In this document: one piece after another, positions 1-7,799 of the stretch | Position numbering within the stretch: the stretch's first letter is position 1 | Layout: every line of letters begins with the position of its first letter | Assembly (NCBI GenBank): GCA_024742415.1 | Contig: JANSYN010000001.1 | Location: 372,001 to 436,000, forward strand | Direction of reading: 5' to 3' | DNA from: Gammaproteobacteria bacterium | GTDB taxonomy: Bacteria > Pseudomonadota > Gammaproteobacteria > Pseudomonadales > Halieaceae | DNA length: 64,000 bases | Program-made: the position numbers and the translations under genes | Notes under the pieces: generated by a model | The model's database searches: none | Seen by the model: the letters and a program-made list of their open reading frames with translations, nothing else | Told to the model about the DNA's origin: nothing

Positions 1-364
1 CCCGTTGCACCAGTCGCGGCAGCAGTACCACGCCAATGTATTCCGACAGCGCGAGCGTGATTTCGCCGCGAAAAAGCGCCGGGTCAAACGTTGCCGGAGC
101 CAGCAAGTTGCCAATACTGCCCAGTATCTGCTCCAGCTCAGTGCTCAGTGCCAGGGCACGGGGGGTCGGCTGCATACCGCCGCTGCTGCGGGTAAAAAGA
201 TCGTCGTCAAACAGAGTACGCAGTCGTGACAGGGTCTTGCTCATTGCCGGCTGCGTGATGTACAGCCGTTCAGCAGCTTTTGAGACATGCCTTTCCTCCA
301 ACAAAACGTGGAGAGAAATCAGCAGGTTAAGGTCGACCTTGGCAAGTTCACGAAGCGTCATCAT
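1..364 (-). CDS. LysR-family transcriptional regulator (N-terminal part, cut by window edge)
   Basis: Translating the minus strand from the ATG at 364 gives an open frame of about 121 codons that runs off the window start. It opens MMTLRELAKVDLNLL and then shows the classical LysR winged helix-turn-helix: HVSKAAERLYITQPAMSKTL, then LRTLFDDDLFTRS. The start of the co-inducer domain follows (GEITLALSEYIG). A second ATG lies directly after the first; neither has a clear ribosome binding site. LysR regulators usually control a divergent or adjacent gene. Here the divergent neighbour is not protein coding but a candidate small RNA (411-551), with dyad symmetry in the AT-rich gap between them. The effector cannot be read from this fragment. 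Family assignment is secure; the target is inference. Confidence 0.9.
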   Translation of the reverse strand, partial: MMTLRELAKVDLNLLISLHVLLEERHVSKAAERLYITQPAMSKTLSRLRTLFDDDLFTRSSGGMQPTPRALALSTELEQILGSIGNLLAPATFDPALFRGEITLALSEYIGVVLLPRLVQR

Positions 365-367
365 GTT

Positions 368-415
368 ATATGAATTTGGTTCATATATTTTATTAATTTA
401 ATATATTTGAACCAT
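368..415. promoter_or_regulatory. AT-rich divergent promoter region with inverted repeats, LysR operator candidate
   Basis: The seven bases ATATGAA (368-374) and TTCATAT (380-386) form a perfect inverted repeat with a five-base spacer. The right arm recurs in inverted form as TTGAACCA at 407-414. The stretch is much richer in A and T than its surroundings. A weak sigma-70-like pair for the plus strand is TTGGTT (376-381) and TAATAT (399-404), 17 bases apart. Autoregulation by the LysR protein is an inference from location and symmetry. Confidence 0.4.
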
Positions 416-551
416 AATACAGCCTTGGTTAGCATGTCGGCAACTCGAAACACCATCGACGAGATGGCGGCTGGCCACGCCAGCCACCCCCTCCAGGTCC
501 TACAAGAGTTGTTGCATACCCGCCCGGTGAATCCCCCGGGCGGTTTTTTTT
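411..551 (+). ncRNA. Candidate structured small RNA with C-rich seed and strong terminator
   Basis: No convincing protein frame explains the terminator at 520-551, but the sequence before it folds neatly. CCATC/GATGG (453-467) and GGCTGGC/GCCAGCC (469-485) are two adjacent perfect hairpins. A nine-pair outer stem, 438-446 with 506-514 and including two G-U pairs, would close them into a three-way junction. Between hairpin 2 and the outer stem lies the unpaired run CCCCCTCC (487-494), complementary to Shine-Dalgarno sequences and typical of seed regions in C-rich sRNAs. The terminator follows five bases later. The transcript start is estimated from a weak -35/-10 pair. I recognise no named RNA family. 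Folding was done by eye. Confidence 0.5.
520..551 (+). terminator. Rho-independent terminator
   Basis: CCGCCCGG (520-527) pairs perfectly with CCGGGCGG (536-543) across an eight-base loop and is followed by eight T residues (544-551). The T run is only on the plus strand. It therefore ends rightward transcription and does not serve the leftward acyltransferase gene. Confidence 0.85.
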
Positions 552-695
552 GGCCTGCGTTTTTATCAGCCGTAAACGCGCAGTGGCCCCGGCGACGTGA
601 TGGCAACGCGCTCACGGGCAGGCTTATGCAGACGCGGGTGCGTGGCAGGCAGCGGGCAGGACGAGTCGATGTCAGTGGTGCTACGGGAGCGCCAG
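552..695. other. Non-coding gap between terminator and acyltransferase gene
   Basis: Together with 365-551 this makes a gene-free stretch of about 330 bases. Beyond the small-RNA candidate and its terminator I see no conserved element here. Open frames in this part run into the reverse complement of the alanine/lysine-rich acyltransferase tail and look like GC-rich shadows. Confidence 0.5.
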
Positions 696-2597
696 CTAGC
701 CGGCAGATTTAAGTTTGGGTTGGGCCGTTGCGACCGCGCGGCGTTTCACTTTCGGCCTCGGCGAACTGGCGCTCTTGGCAGCGGGAGACCTGGCCGCCCT
801 GGCAGCGGGCTTGGTGCCAGCAGCCCTGGCCTTGCTCTTAGTGTTCGCCTTGCCCGCTTGTTTTGCGGTCGCGGCGGGCTTGCGTCCCGTTTTGCTCGCG
901 CCCGTTGCTTTCTTCGCGGATGCGCTCACGCGCGCCGCTTTCTCTGCGGCTCGGGCCGTCGGTGCACTTCGCTGCGCCGCGCCTGCCGCGCTGGAGGTCG
1001 TCCCGGCGCGCTTGCGTGTGGTCTTCTTGCCGGTCTCTGCCTTGGCCTTGCGTTTTTTGTTGCCGGTACCCGTTGAGCGCAGTTTCGGCTGGCTGGTGGC
1101 CACTGCGCGCTTGCGCTTGGGTGACTTGATCTTTGCCTTGGCTGCCACATCGGCCTTGGTGGCACCTCGAGGGCCGAGCTTGACCGCCGCAGCGTACATT
1201 TCTTCATAAGCGGCCACGAGGCAATCGTGGTAGAACTCCGGCTCCGGCATGATGTCACGATCTGCCAGGACCGACAGTGTAATCTTGCCCGAGTAGCTGA
1301 ACACCAGGTGGAAAATACCCATTCCCGGCGTGAGTACGCCCAGGCCGTAGTAATCCACCATGCGCGCGCCAGCGCAGTACAGCGGGAAGTCCGGTCCCGC
1401 CACGTTGGAAATACAGGTAGAGATGTTCAGCGGTATGTGCTGCGACAGTTCATTGCGCGCCCAGAAGGCCGCGACGGACTTGGAGACAACCGGCGAAAAC
1501 ACGCCGGCGATCTTCAGCGCATCGACCATGGGGCTCGCTTCGCCGCTGTCCTTGGCGATCCTGGTGGAGGCGGAAACAGCGACCAGTCGCTCCATTGGGT
1601 CCTTGATGTCGGTATGCAACGAGGCGAACACCGAGCCCACCTGGTTGTTCTCGTCGGTGGAGCCGCGGCGCGTGCGCATATTCAGCGGCAGGCCAGCCGC
1701 GAGGGATCCTTCCTCCGGCGCCTGGCCTTTTGCTTCGAGGTAGCGCTGCAACGCACCGCCGACAACACCCAGCGCAACGTCATTCACGGTAACGCCCGCC
1801 GCATTCTTGATGTCCTTGAAGCCCTCGAGTGGGAATTCCGCTGCGTCAAACACGCGGTGCGGCCCTACCGGCTTGTTCAGAATCGTCTTCGGCGCGGTCA
1901 CATCCGGCGCCGGGATCTCGTTGCGCATCACGCCCAGCAGGTACTTGCCCAGGGCGGCGGAGTTCTTCACGGTCCCGGTGACAAGCTGCGCGGTGTTTTT
2001 GACACTGTTGAACGTGGCCTTGGTAAGCAACTCGCCCATCGAGGGTACAATATCCACCAGGCGTGGCTCCACCTCAGGCGCGATCCCGCCCTCAGGGTTG
2101 GGTACGAGGTCGTGCAGGGCGGCCATAAACGAGGCGCCACCGGCGCCGTCTACCAGCGCATGGTGCATCTTGGTATACACCGCAAAACTGCCCTTGGGTA
2201 CGTTTGGAATGTTGTCCAGGCCTTCGATGATGTAGGCCTCCCAAAGCGGGCGTGACATATCCAGCGGACGCGAGTGCAAGCGTGCGGTCTGTATGCACAG
2301 CTGGCGCCAGTCACCCGGCTCGGGCAATGCAATGTGGCGCAGGTGGAATTCTACGTCGAAGTTGGCGTCTTTTATCCAGTAGGGTCGATCCAGTCCGCCG
2401 GGCACTTCCACCAGGCGTGTGCGGAACAGGGGCATGTTGCCCAGTCGGCGCTCGAAGCTGGCGATGACATCTTTAAAGCGCACAAACCCACCCGGCGCCG
2501 TGGACGGGTCATAGATGCCGATACCCCCAACGTGTTGCGGCGTGTTGCTCTGCTCCAGATTGACAAATGCTGAATCCAGAATTCCAAGCTGCTTCAT
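696..2597 (-). CDS. Wax ester synthase/diacylglycerol O-acyltransferase (WS/DGAT) with H1-like basic C-terminal tail
   Basis: This 633-residue enzyme should transfer acyl-CoA to fatty alcohols or diacylglycerol to make storage wax esters or triacylglycerol at the inner membrane or lipid-body surface. The active-site motif HHALVDG is at residues 145-151. The later family block VNDVALGVVGGAL and the C-terminal block YGLGVLTPGMGI...SVLADRD are also present. I chose the ATG at 2597 (MKQLGILDSAF) because AGGGA stands six bases before it; a frame 14 codons longer exists. Family members usually end near residue 470. Here about 156 further residues (encoded about 696-1166) are almost entirely Ala, Lys, Arg, Ser, Thr and Gly, like histone H1 or AlgP tails. 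The tail contains two near-identical 13-residue copies. The gene is monocistronic. Confidence 0.93.
   Translation of the reverse strand: MKQLGILDSAFVNLEQSNTPQHVGGIGIYDPSTAPGGFVRFKDVIASFERRLGNMPLFRTRLVEVPGGLDRPYWIKDANFDVEFHLRHIALPEPGDWRQLCIQTARLHSRPLDMSRPLWEAYIIEGLDNIPNVPKGSFAVYTKMHHALVDGAGGASFMAALHDLVPNPEGGIAPEVEPRLVDIVPSMGELLTKATFNSVKNTAQLVTGTVKNSAALGKYLLGVMRNEIPAPDVTAPKTILNKPVGPHRVFDAAEFPLEGFKDIKNAAGVTVNDVALGVVGGALQRYLEAKGQAPEEGSLAAGLPLNMRTRRGSTDENNQVGSVFASLHTDIKDPMERLVAVSASTRIAKDSGEASPMVDALKIAGVFSPVVSKSVAAFWARNELSQHIPLNISTCISNVAGPDFPLYCAGARMVDYYGLGVLTPGMGIFHLVFSYSGKITLSVLADRDIMPEPEFYHDCLVAAYEEMYAAAVKLGPRGATKADVAAKAKIKSPKRKRAVATSQPKLRSTGTGNKKRKAKAETGKKTTRKRAGTTSSAAGAAQRSAPTARAAEKAARVSASAKKATGASKTGRKPAATAKQAGKANTKSKARAAGTKPAARAARSPAAKSASSPRPKVKRRAVATAQPKLKSAG
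699..1106 (-). repeat. Direct repeat of a 13-residue motif bounding the basic tail
   Basis: Inside the acyltransferase tail, AVATSQPKLRSTG (encoded 1068-1106) and AVATAQPKLKSAG (encoded 699-737, the very C-terminus) match at 10 of 13 positions. Both are preceded by KRKR or KRR. The roughly 110 residues between them are the low-complexity basic segment. Confidence 0.7.
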
Positions 2598-2938
2598 GGC
2601 GATCCCTGTTCCTTTGGACGATATAACGCTATGTGACAAGCGTAGTTCAGTTTCGTTACTTTGGTTGTGGTGCCTGTTTTGCCTGCTTCAAGATCCTACG
2701 CGCTCAATAGTGAACGGCAGGCGCTGCACTTGTGCTGCACCAGGTCGGTTGGACTGTGATATCAGCATACCGGCCAGGCGCGCAAGGCACCCGGGGCCGG
2801 TGCAGCACTGACGGACAGCGGGCAGGCTCTCGATGCGGGCGGCTTTATACCACCATGATAGCGCACCTGCCAGACACATTGGTTATATTTTGCACACATT
2901 GACGGGCGTTGGCACTGTGTCGTCCGGGCGCGTGCAGT
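2598..2938. other. Intergenic leader of the acyltransferase gene with nested inverted repeats
   Basis: This 341-base gap has no gene. It holds a perfect ten-base inverted repeat, GTGCTGCACC (2732-2741) and GGTGCAGCAC (2799-2808). A six-base pair CCGGCC/GGCCGG (2771-2776 and 2795-2800) lies mostly inside it. No T run follows on either strand, so it is not a simple terminator. It lies 135-211 bases before the acyltransferase start and could be an operator or structured leader. Confidence 0.35.
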
Positions 2939-3562
2939 TCAGGCGTTGTGAATGACGAGGATAGCCCCGCTGGCGTCAATACTGCCGGAGGTTTCCCATT
3001 CGACGAGTTCTGCGCAGTGCCGGTCCATGCTGCGCTGCGCGACCTCGAAGAACGGCGCCCGCTCCGGGTCCGCCACCAGGATCTGCTTGACACCCGCTTT
3101 GACGGCGCGGTTGATCATGTTGAAAACCGGGTCGACCAGGTCGTCCCAGAAGCAGATGTCTGCAGCAATCAACATGTCAAACGCGGACAACTCGCGCTTA
3201 CTCAAGCGCTCGAAGCGGGCGACGCGGTGGTGGGTGGATACCCCGTTCAGTGCTGCGGCCGCTTGCAGGTAGGGGAACACGTTGGGGTCGGCGTCGGTCG
3301 ATGTCACTTGCGCCCCGAGTTTTTTGGCACACCAGATTCCTCCCAGCCCCCAGCCGCAGCCAACGTCAATGACGCTGCTGCAATGCTCTGGCGGATTCCT
3401 GTGCAGGTAGTCGATGAGCAGGCAGCTGGAATTCCAGAACTTGTTCCCATGTAGTGTGGGCGCATCGCTCTGGCGCGTGACCTTGCGGATTGCCGGATGC
3501 GATTTGCGCGGAATGGTGATGCCTTTGAAGCGTTTGGCGGTAATCGGTGCTGCTTTACTCAA
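2939..3562 (-). CDS. Class I SAM-dependent methyltransferase (METTL/lysine methyltransferase-like)
   Basis: The protein has about 207 residues. The glycine-rich SAM-binding loop reads VIDVGCGWGLGGIWCAKK, followed by the acidic strand-2 end TSTDADPNVFPYLQ and the motif ADICFWDDLV, as in the family of eukaryotic-type lysine methyltransferases (PF10294-like). The substrate is unknown; a protein side chain is plausible. I chose a TTG start at 3562: its TTGA overlaps the TGA of the upstream DUF3604 gene, GGGGAA lies before it, and the family fold begins just after. A longer frame would overlap that gene by more than 100 bases. The overlap suggests translational coupling with the upstream gene. The start is moderately certain. 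Confidence 0.8.
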   Translation of the reverse strand: MSKAAPITAKRFKGITIPRKSHPAIRKVTRQSDAPTLHGNKFWNSSCLLIDYLHRNPPEHCSSVIDVGCGWGLGGIWCAKKLGAQVTSTDADPNVFPYLQAAAALNGVSTHHRVARFERLSKRELSAFDMLIAADICFWDDLVDPVFNMINRAVKAGVKQILVADPERAPFFEVAQRSMDRHCAELVEWETSGSIDASGAILVIHNA

Positions 3563-5613
3563 GGTACTTCCCCAATTGCTGATGCGGTGTTGATCCAGAT
3601 GGGCGATGTCCAGGCACGCTCCTGCAGTAACGATGAGTAGAAAGGTTCGTTTGCCGGGTCCAGGCAGCATTTGCTGTACACATCGCCCATGGCGCCGCGC
3701 TCATCCATGCGCGCGTTTTGCTCGGCGGCCTGCGCGGCACAGTCGGCGGCAAAGGGGTTCACGCCCGCTGATTGACACTGCAGGGTGGACCAGCGGCAAG
3801 ACGGATTCTCGAGCACGCGAACATAATAGAAGGCCGCCTGCTTGCTGTCGTACTGCGGGTCTTGCCAGACCGTGCACAGGTTGTCGTAGCCGCTGCCGGT
3901 GGGTGCGCAGGTGTTGGGATCAACGCCTGCATTGTTGTCGGCCCGGCCGGCCACATCAAACACGCGCTCATGGGTGTTGCCGTCGGCGTCCAACCAGCCC
4001 TTGATGACCTGGATACGTTGCAGGTCCAGTGCGGTTTTGCTGGAGTCCTTGCTGGCACTGACGAAAAAATCAGGCGATGCTGCCGGCGCGTCGAGTTCGC
4101 CGCCCATGGGCACGCCATTGGCATAGGCCTGCTCTATCATATCGGGTGCCGCGCACAAGTCTTCGGGGTAGTCACCGGCGAAGAAACGCACTATCGGCCG
4201 GGTACCGCTGGTGGCGTAGGCTTCGCGTCGCTTCATGCCGGCGAAAATGGCATCGCGTGAATTTTCTTCGGCCCACACCACGGCCAGGCCGCCGGGGTTG
4301 TCGAAAAAGTGGTCCTGCACGTTGCGATAGCCCGAATCGCGCCTGCCCAGGTGGCCGACATAATTGTTTTCTTCAGCGCCGCCAGGGGTTGCGCTGTGGG
4401 TGTCGGTGCTGCCAATAAAACCCATCCTGAACGGGTTGGTGCCTGTCGATTGCCCCAGCGCGAGGCCGTCTTTAAGAACATTGCGCACCATGTTGCGCCG
4501 GCCGTAGTCGTCAATGGCAACGGGTTTGGCTTCATCGGTTCGCACTTCGCCCAGGACAGTGCCCAGCATGGAAAGATTGTCCGCGACGACTTGCTCAAAA
4601 TCACACAGTTCGTCCTCGGTGGCGACGCCGCGCCCGGCGAGTCGATCAAAACGACATTCGCTGGCCGCCTTGTGCTGAACCAGCTCTACCAGCGGTTCCA
4701 GGGCGAGCCTGTCCTTGGCCTCTTGCTCGCTGCGTGGATCGGGAAACATCAGTCCACGGCTGAGGTTGGGATTGTGCGGAATGGAAATCACATCGCAGTG
4801 CGGATCGCCGGCGATGCATTGCTCGCGCAGCATTCGCCACAGGGCGGGATAATTTTTGGAGCCGGTGTCGTACGTGGAAATCGCGGTTCGCGTCACATGT
4901 TTGTTCCGGAAAATGACATTCCTGTGCAGGTTGGCGTAGTCGGGTGCGTCGGTATACTCGTAGCCGATGAACGTTGTGAAGCGACATTCGCTGCTGCGGT
5001 CGTAGTGTTCTTCTGCGGCTTGCTGTATGCCTTGCCATGCCTCGCGGTGGGCGGCGTCGCAATCGCCGAGCTTGCACGCGAACGACTCCGACTTCTGACT
5101 CGAGCTGTCAAGCACCCCAAGGCCGACCCAGTAGTCTGCGGCCAGCAGTTGAATAAAAAAGTTTTCACTACGGGTGGCGATACAGGCGGGAAACCAGTAC
5201 GCCAGTTTTGAGGCGTCCTGCGTGCACAAGTTGATCGGCCCCAGGAATTCGGCATGATCAGTCACGGCAGTGAAGTCCAGCGGCCGCTGCAACTGCGCGG
5301 TAATGACCTGCTCGGAGTTTTCATCTGACAAAACGATAGGCTCGCCCTTGGCATAGCGATACGCCGCCGCGGGATCGTTGCGCTGGCTCGAGACATAGCT
5401 GTCGAAAGAGTAGCTGGTGTGCACGTGAAGGTCCCCAAACAGGGGCCGCTTATGTGGCGAATAATGCGCGCAGGGCTCCCGCACTTCCGTGCGCTCAAAC
5501 GACTGTGCCAGTGTAGTTTTTGCCGTCAGTAGAGGTAGCGCCAGCAACAGCGGCGCCAGTCGCATTAAAAAACAGGCGGTGTAACGTGGATCGCGTGTTG
5601 TGGCTCTCATCAT
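3559..5613 (-). CDS. Exported DUF3604 family protein (PHP-like metal hydrolase fold)
   Basis: About 684 residues, opening with a basic stretch and a hydrophobic signal segment (MRLAPLLLALPLLTA) that ends in an ALAQ-type cleavage region, so the protein is probably periplasmic or outer-membrane bound. The HxH motif GDLHVHTSYSFD, then TDHAEFLG, SIPHNPNLS and STDTHSATPGG are the conserved His/Asp sites of DUF3604, which resembles PHP phosphoesterases. No enzymatic role is established for the family, and none is claimed here. The start is the first of two adjacent ATG codons at 5613; a start at 5565 would also leave a complete signal peptide. Its stop overlaps the methyltransferase start. Closely related copies are common in marine Gammaproteobacteria. 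Confidence 0.88.
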   Translation of the reverse strand: MMRATTRDPRYTACFLMRLAPLLLALPLLTAKTTLAQSFERTEVREPCAHYSPHKRPLFGDLHVHTSYSFDSYVSSQRNDPAAAYRYAKGEPIVLSDENSEQVITAQLQRPLDFTAVTDHAEFLGPINLCTQDASKLAYWFPACIATRSENFFIQLLAADYWVGLGVLDSSSQKSESFACKLGDCDAAHREAWQGIQQAAEEHYDRSSECRFTTFIGYEYTDAPDYANLHRNVIFRNKHVTRTAISTYDTGSKNYPALWRMLREQCIAGDPHCDVISIPHNPNLSRGLMFPDPRSEQEAKDRLALEPLVELVQHKAASECRFDRLAGRGVATEDELCDFEQVVADNLSMLGTVLGEVRTDEAKPVAIDDYGRRNMVRNVLKDGLALGQSTGTNPFRMGFIGSTDTHSATPGGAEENNYVGHLGRRDSGYRNVQDHFFDNPGGLAVVWAEENSRDAIFAGMKRREAYATSGTRPIVRFFAGDYPEDLCAAPDMIEQAYANGVPMGGELDAPAASPDFFVSASKDSSKTALDLQRIQVIKGWLDADGNTHERVFDVAGRADNNAGVDPNTCAPTGSGYDNLCTVWQDPQYDSKQAAFYYVRVLENPSCRWSTLQCQSAGVNPFAADCAAQAAEQNARMDERGAMGDVYSKCCLDPANEPFYSSLLQERAWTSPIWINTASAIGEVP

Positions 5614-5805
5614 GGGATCATCACAGGGTTGTCGTGTTTTCGCGGGTGAGTATTCTGTCACTGGCGGGGTGCCTGTGTCATCCCGATGGCACAATTAGAC
5701 AAAATCAGTGAGTGGCTAAGCCTACGCGGCTACGCTAGGATGTGCGTGAAAAGCGGGGCGATTGGAATCATCCCGAGAAAATAAAGCCTGACAAGGACAG
5801 CAGCA

Positions 5806-6453
5806 ATGAGGCGGCACGTTGAACTTCTGGAGAAGAATCAACCCCGGCAGGAGCGCGCCAAGCGTACCTACGAGGCGATTTTGGCGGCAGCGTCTGAACT
5901 GTTGGTAGAAGTCGGGGTAGAGCGGATCTCCACCAACCTGGTGGCAGAGCGGGCCGGTATCACTGTGCCTGCGCTCTATCGTTACTTTCCCAACAAGTAT
6001 GCCGTGCTCAATGCCCTGGGAGCAGCACTGATGGATCGGCAGAACGAGGTGTTTGCCAAGTGGTTCAAGGCGCATCTCGTGGACAATGACCTGCAGCGGC
6101 TGCTGGATAACATCGAAGCCTTGCTGCAAGCAACGCTGGCGGTCACCATTGAGCGGCCCGGCGGCCTTGAGCTGGTGCAGGCGCTGCGCGCTGTGGCACC
6201 ATTGCAGGAAGTCAGGTTGCAATCGCACCGCTTGATGGCCCAACAGTTTGCCGAGATAGCCGCCAACCTGTTAGACATAGAGCTGGATGAGGCGTTGCTC
6301 AGCCGCGCGCGTGTGTCGGTCGATGCGGGTTATGCCATAGTCGAGTTGGCCCTGGAAGACGACGCTGTCTCCGCGGAGCACATTTTGCGCGAGGGTTCGC
6401 GCATGATCCAGGCCTACTGGGCGGGAACGCCGGCCCGGCCAACGGTTTCCTGA
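5806..6453 (+). CDS. TetR-family transcriptional regulator
   Basis: A 215-residue regulator. The N-terminal DNA-binding domain (about residues 18-65) reads AKRTYEAILAAASELLVEVG, ISTNLVAERAGITVPALYRY and FPNKYAVLNALG, a textbook TetR helix-turn-helix. The remaining 150 residues form a helical ligand domain with no diagnostic motif. AAGGA lies eight bases before the ATG. It is transcribed away from the DUF3604 gene across a roughly 190-base divergent spacer and may control it, but this is only inferred from position. Confidence 0.92.
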   Translation: MRRHVELLEKNQPRQERAKRTYEAILAAASELLVEVGVERISTNLVAERAGITVPALYRYFPNKYAVLNALGAALMDRQNEVFAKWFKAHLVDNDLQRLLDNIEALLQATLAVTIERPGGLELVQALRAVAPLQEVRLQSHRLMAQQFAEIAANLLDIELDEALLSRARVSVDAGYAIVELALEDDAVSAEHILREGSRMIQAYWAGTPARPTVS

Positions 6454-6555
6454 CGACGGCCTCCATTATGCCTGCAGTCATGCGCTCGCTGCCTTTGCGT
6501 ATGATAGTGTCGCTCGCACAGATCGCGCAGTACACAGACTGCACGACCGCCGCGA

Positions 6556-7002
6556 TCAATTCTCGCCAACAACGTCCTCGGCTTGTGGCCCCTTGTCGCT
6601 TTCTACCACGACGAAACTGACTTGCTGGCCGTCTCTCAGGCTGCGGCGCCCCTCGCCGCGTATCGACCTGAAGTGTACAAAAATTTCCTCGCCATCTTCC
6701 TTGGTAATAAAGCCGAAGCCCTTTGATACGTTGAACCACTTGACGGTACCGTGCTCGCGGTCTCCGGCCTGCAGGTGCTGCCCTGATGCGTCGTCATGTG
6801 CTGTGCTGGCAGCGTGCTCATAGAGCTCGGGTGTGCGTGGTGTGCTGCCGGCGTGGCTCAGCAAGCCGCTGGCCAGGGTGGCGATGATAAAGCCAATGGT
6901 GATCACGGGATCGAAGGGCGCTCCGGTGTGTATGACTGCCACGATGGTGCCAGAGGCGATGCCGATGACCAGGCTCAGGATGACGCGGGTTGGAAGATTC
7001 AT
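6556..7002 (-). CDS. Membrane-anchored cold-shock-domain protein
   Basis: A 148-residue protein with two parts. Residues 1-47 contain two hydrophobic segments ([18 protein letters not shown] and [17 protein letters not shown]). After a polar linker, residues about 82-146 form a cold shock domain with RNP1-like [18 protein letters not shown] and the preceding GTVKWFN. The domain binds single-stranded RNA or DNA in its family. The ATG at 7002 is chosen because GAGGAA sits six bases before it; longer in-frame ATGs upstream lie in repetitive leader sequence. A second, soluble cold-shock gene follows about 600 bases away. A membrane tether on this domain is unusual, and its purpose is not known to me. 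Confidence 0.85.
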   Translation of the reverse strand: MNLPTRVILSLVIGIASGTIVAVIHTGAPFDPVITIGFIIATLASGLLSHAGSTPRTPELYEHAASTAHDDASGQHLQAGDREHGTVKWFNVSKGFGFITKEDGEEIFVHFRSIRGEGRRSLRDGQQVSFVVVESDKGPQAEDVVGEN

Positions 7003-7586
7003 TGTGTTCCTCGGGTTGTTAGATGGTGGTCGGTGTGATGTGTTGCTGTCTGTTTTAGTGTTTTGTCGTGTGTCTTGTGTCGTGTGTCGTGTGTCGTGTG
7101 TCGTTGTGTGTGGTTGCTTGTCGTTACAGGTTGTCGCCTGGTACCGGAGTTGCCTCATTGCGGGTTATTGCACCCTCATAACGTGATGACCCAATGCCTG
7201 TTGCTGCATTGTTTGGCGATATCCTGGGTGACTACTGAATGGTCATTGTCCAGCGCTTGCGAGCGCCGCGCTCTCGCTCGGTGAGGGGAGCATTGCCCGC
7301 CATCGACAGTGCACCCCATCGTTCAGTCTCTGGCGGTGTCCGGTGACCCGGTAGCCAGCGCCGATGTCGCCAACAGGCGGCTGTAGCTATCAGCACCACA
7401 ACGTCTCGACCGGTGCCGACAACGCTCGACCGGACGCGTGAGTATTCTAGCATTAAAGACCGCGTGGATGTGCGGCTGCTCCGTGAGCCGCGTGTGGACG
7501 GCAGCGCCTTCACGCCTTGCGGAAATACCGGAAGCGGCCGCTGACAAGCCTGCCGCGCTCACGCCTTGCCGACTGTGACGGCGGAG
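7003..7586. other. Intergenic region between the two cold-shock genes
   Basis: This gene-free 584-base stretch begins with the 5' leader of the membrane cold-shock gene, which includes a heptamer repeat (7064-7105). The rest shows small palindromes, for example GCGCT/AGCGC near 7254-7267, and a direct repeat CTCGACCGG around 7405-7435. I see no convincing gene, terminator T run or RNA family in it. Confidence 0.5.
7064..7105. repeat. Tandem heptamer repeat, six copies of TGTCGTG
   Basis: Six head-to-tail copies of TGTCGTG cover 7064-7105. Copy 2 reads TGTCTTG and the last copy ends in T. They lie 62-103 bases before the membrane cold-shock start codon, so on its mRNA they read as repeated CACGACA. 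Copy number could vary between strains. Confidence 0.9.
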
Positions 7587-7799
7587 TCAGACTTTGAGGA
7601 CGTCTTCGGCCTGTAGACCTTTGGGCCCTTCTATGAGTTTGAACTCCACGGCCTGGCCTTCATTGAGCGTTCGGTATCCGTCACCCTGGATCGAGCGAAA
7701 GTGCACGAAGACATCGTCGTCGCTTTCTTCACGTGTGATGAAACCAAAACCCTTGGCATTGTTGAACCACTTCACCGTGCCGTTTACACGATCATCCAT
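7587..7799 (-). CDS. Cold-shock protein, CspA family
   Basis: A 70-residue stand-alone cold shock domain: [15 protein letters not shown] (nucleic-acid-binding RNP1) and [17 protein letters not shown] (RNP2). The C-terminus is [11 protein letters not shown]. The length matches the family. Such proteins act as RNA chaperones in the cytoplasm. The region before the start (7800-7986) would be the leader and promoter. I saw no obvious cold-box match by eye. The gene shares orientation with the membrane-anchored cold-shock gene downstream, but the 584-base gap argues against one operon. Confidence 0.95.
   Translation of the reverse strand: MDDRVNGTVKWFNNAKGFGFITREESDDDVFVHFRSIQGDGYRTLNEGQAVEFKLIEGPKGLQAEDVLKV

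Noticed and set aside
407-712. 101-codon open frame on the plus strand
   Set aside because: It runs straight through a strong terminator and into the acyltransferase antisense; no family resemblance or ribosome site.
597-1258. Several long open frames on both strands opposite or overlapping the acyltransferase tail
   Set aside because: They are frame shadows of the alanine/lysine-rich coding sequence, which keeps all six frames open in GC-rich DNA.
1227-2255. 342-codon plus-strand frame inside the acyltransferase gene
   Set aside because: It is antisense to a gene with clear motifs and shows no known domain.
4309-5211. 300-codon plus-strand frame inside the DUF3604 gene
   Set aside because: Antisense shadow; the minus strand has the signal peptide and conserved histidines.
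7064-7105. Short regular repeats as a possible CRISPR array
   Set aside because: The units are seven bases, head to tail without spacers, and no cas gene is present.
7232-7562. Two overlapping minus-strand frames of 79-93 codons between the cold-shock genes
   Set aside because: No ribosome site, no motif, and arginine/alanine-rich composition typical of non-coding GC-rich DNA.
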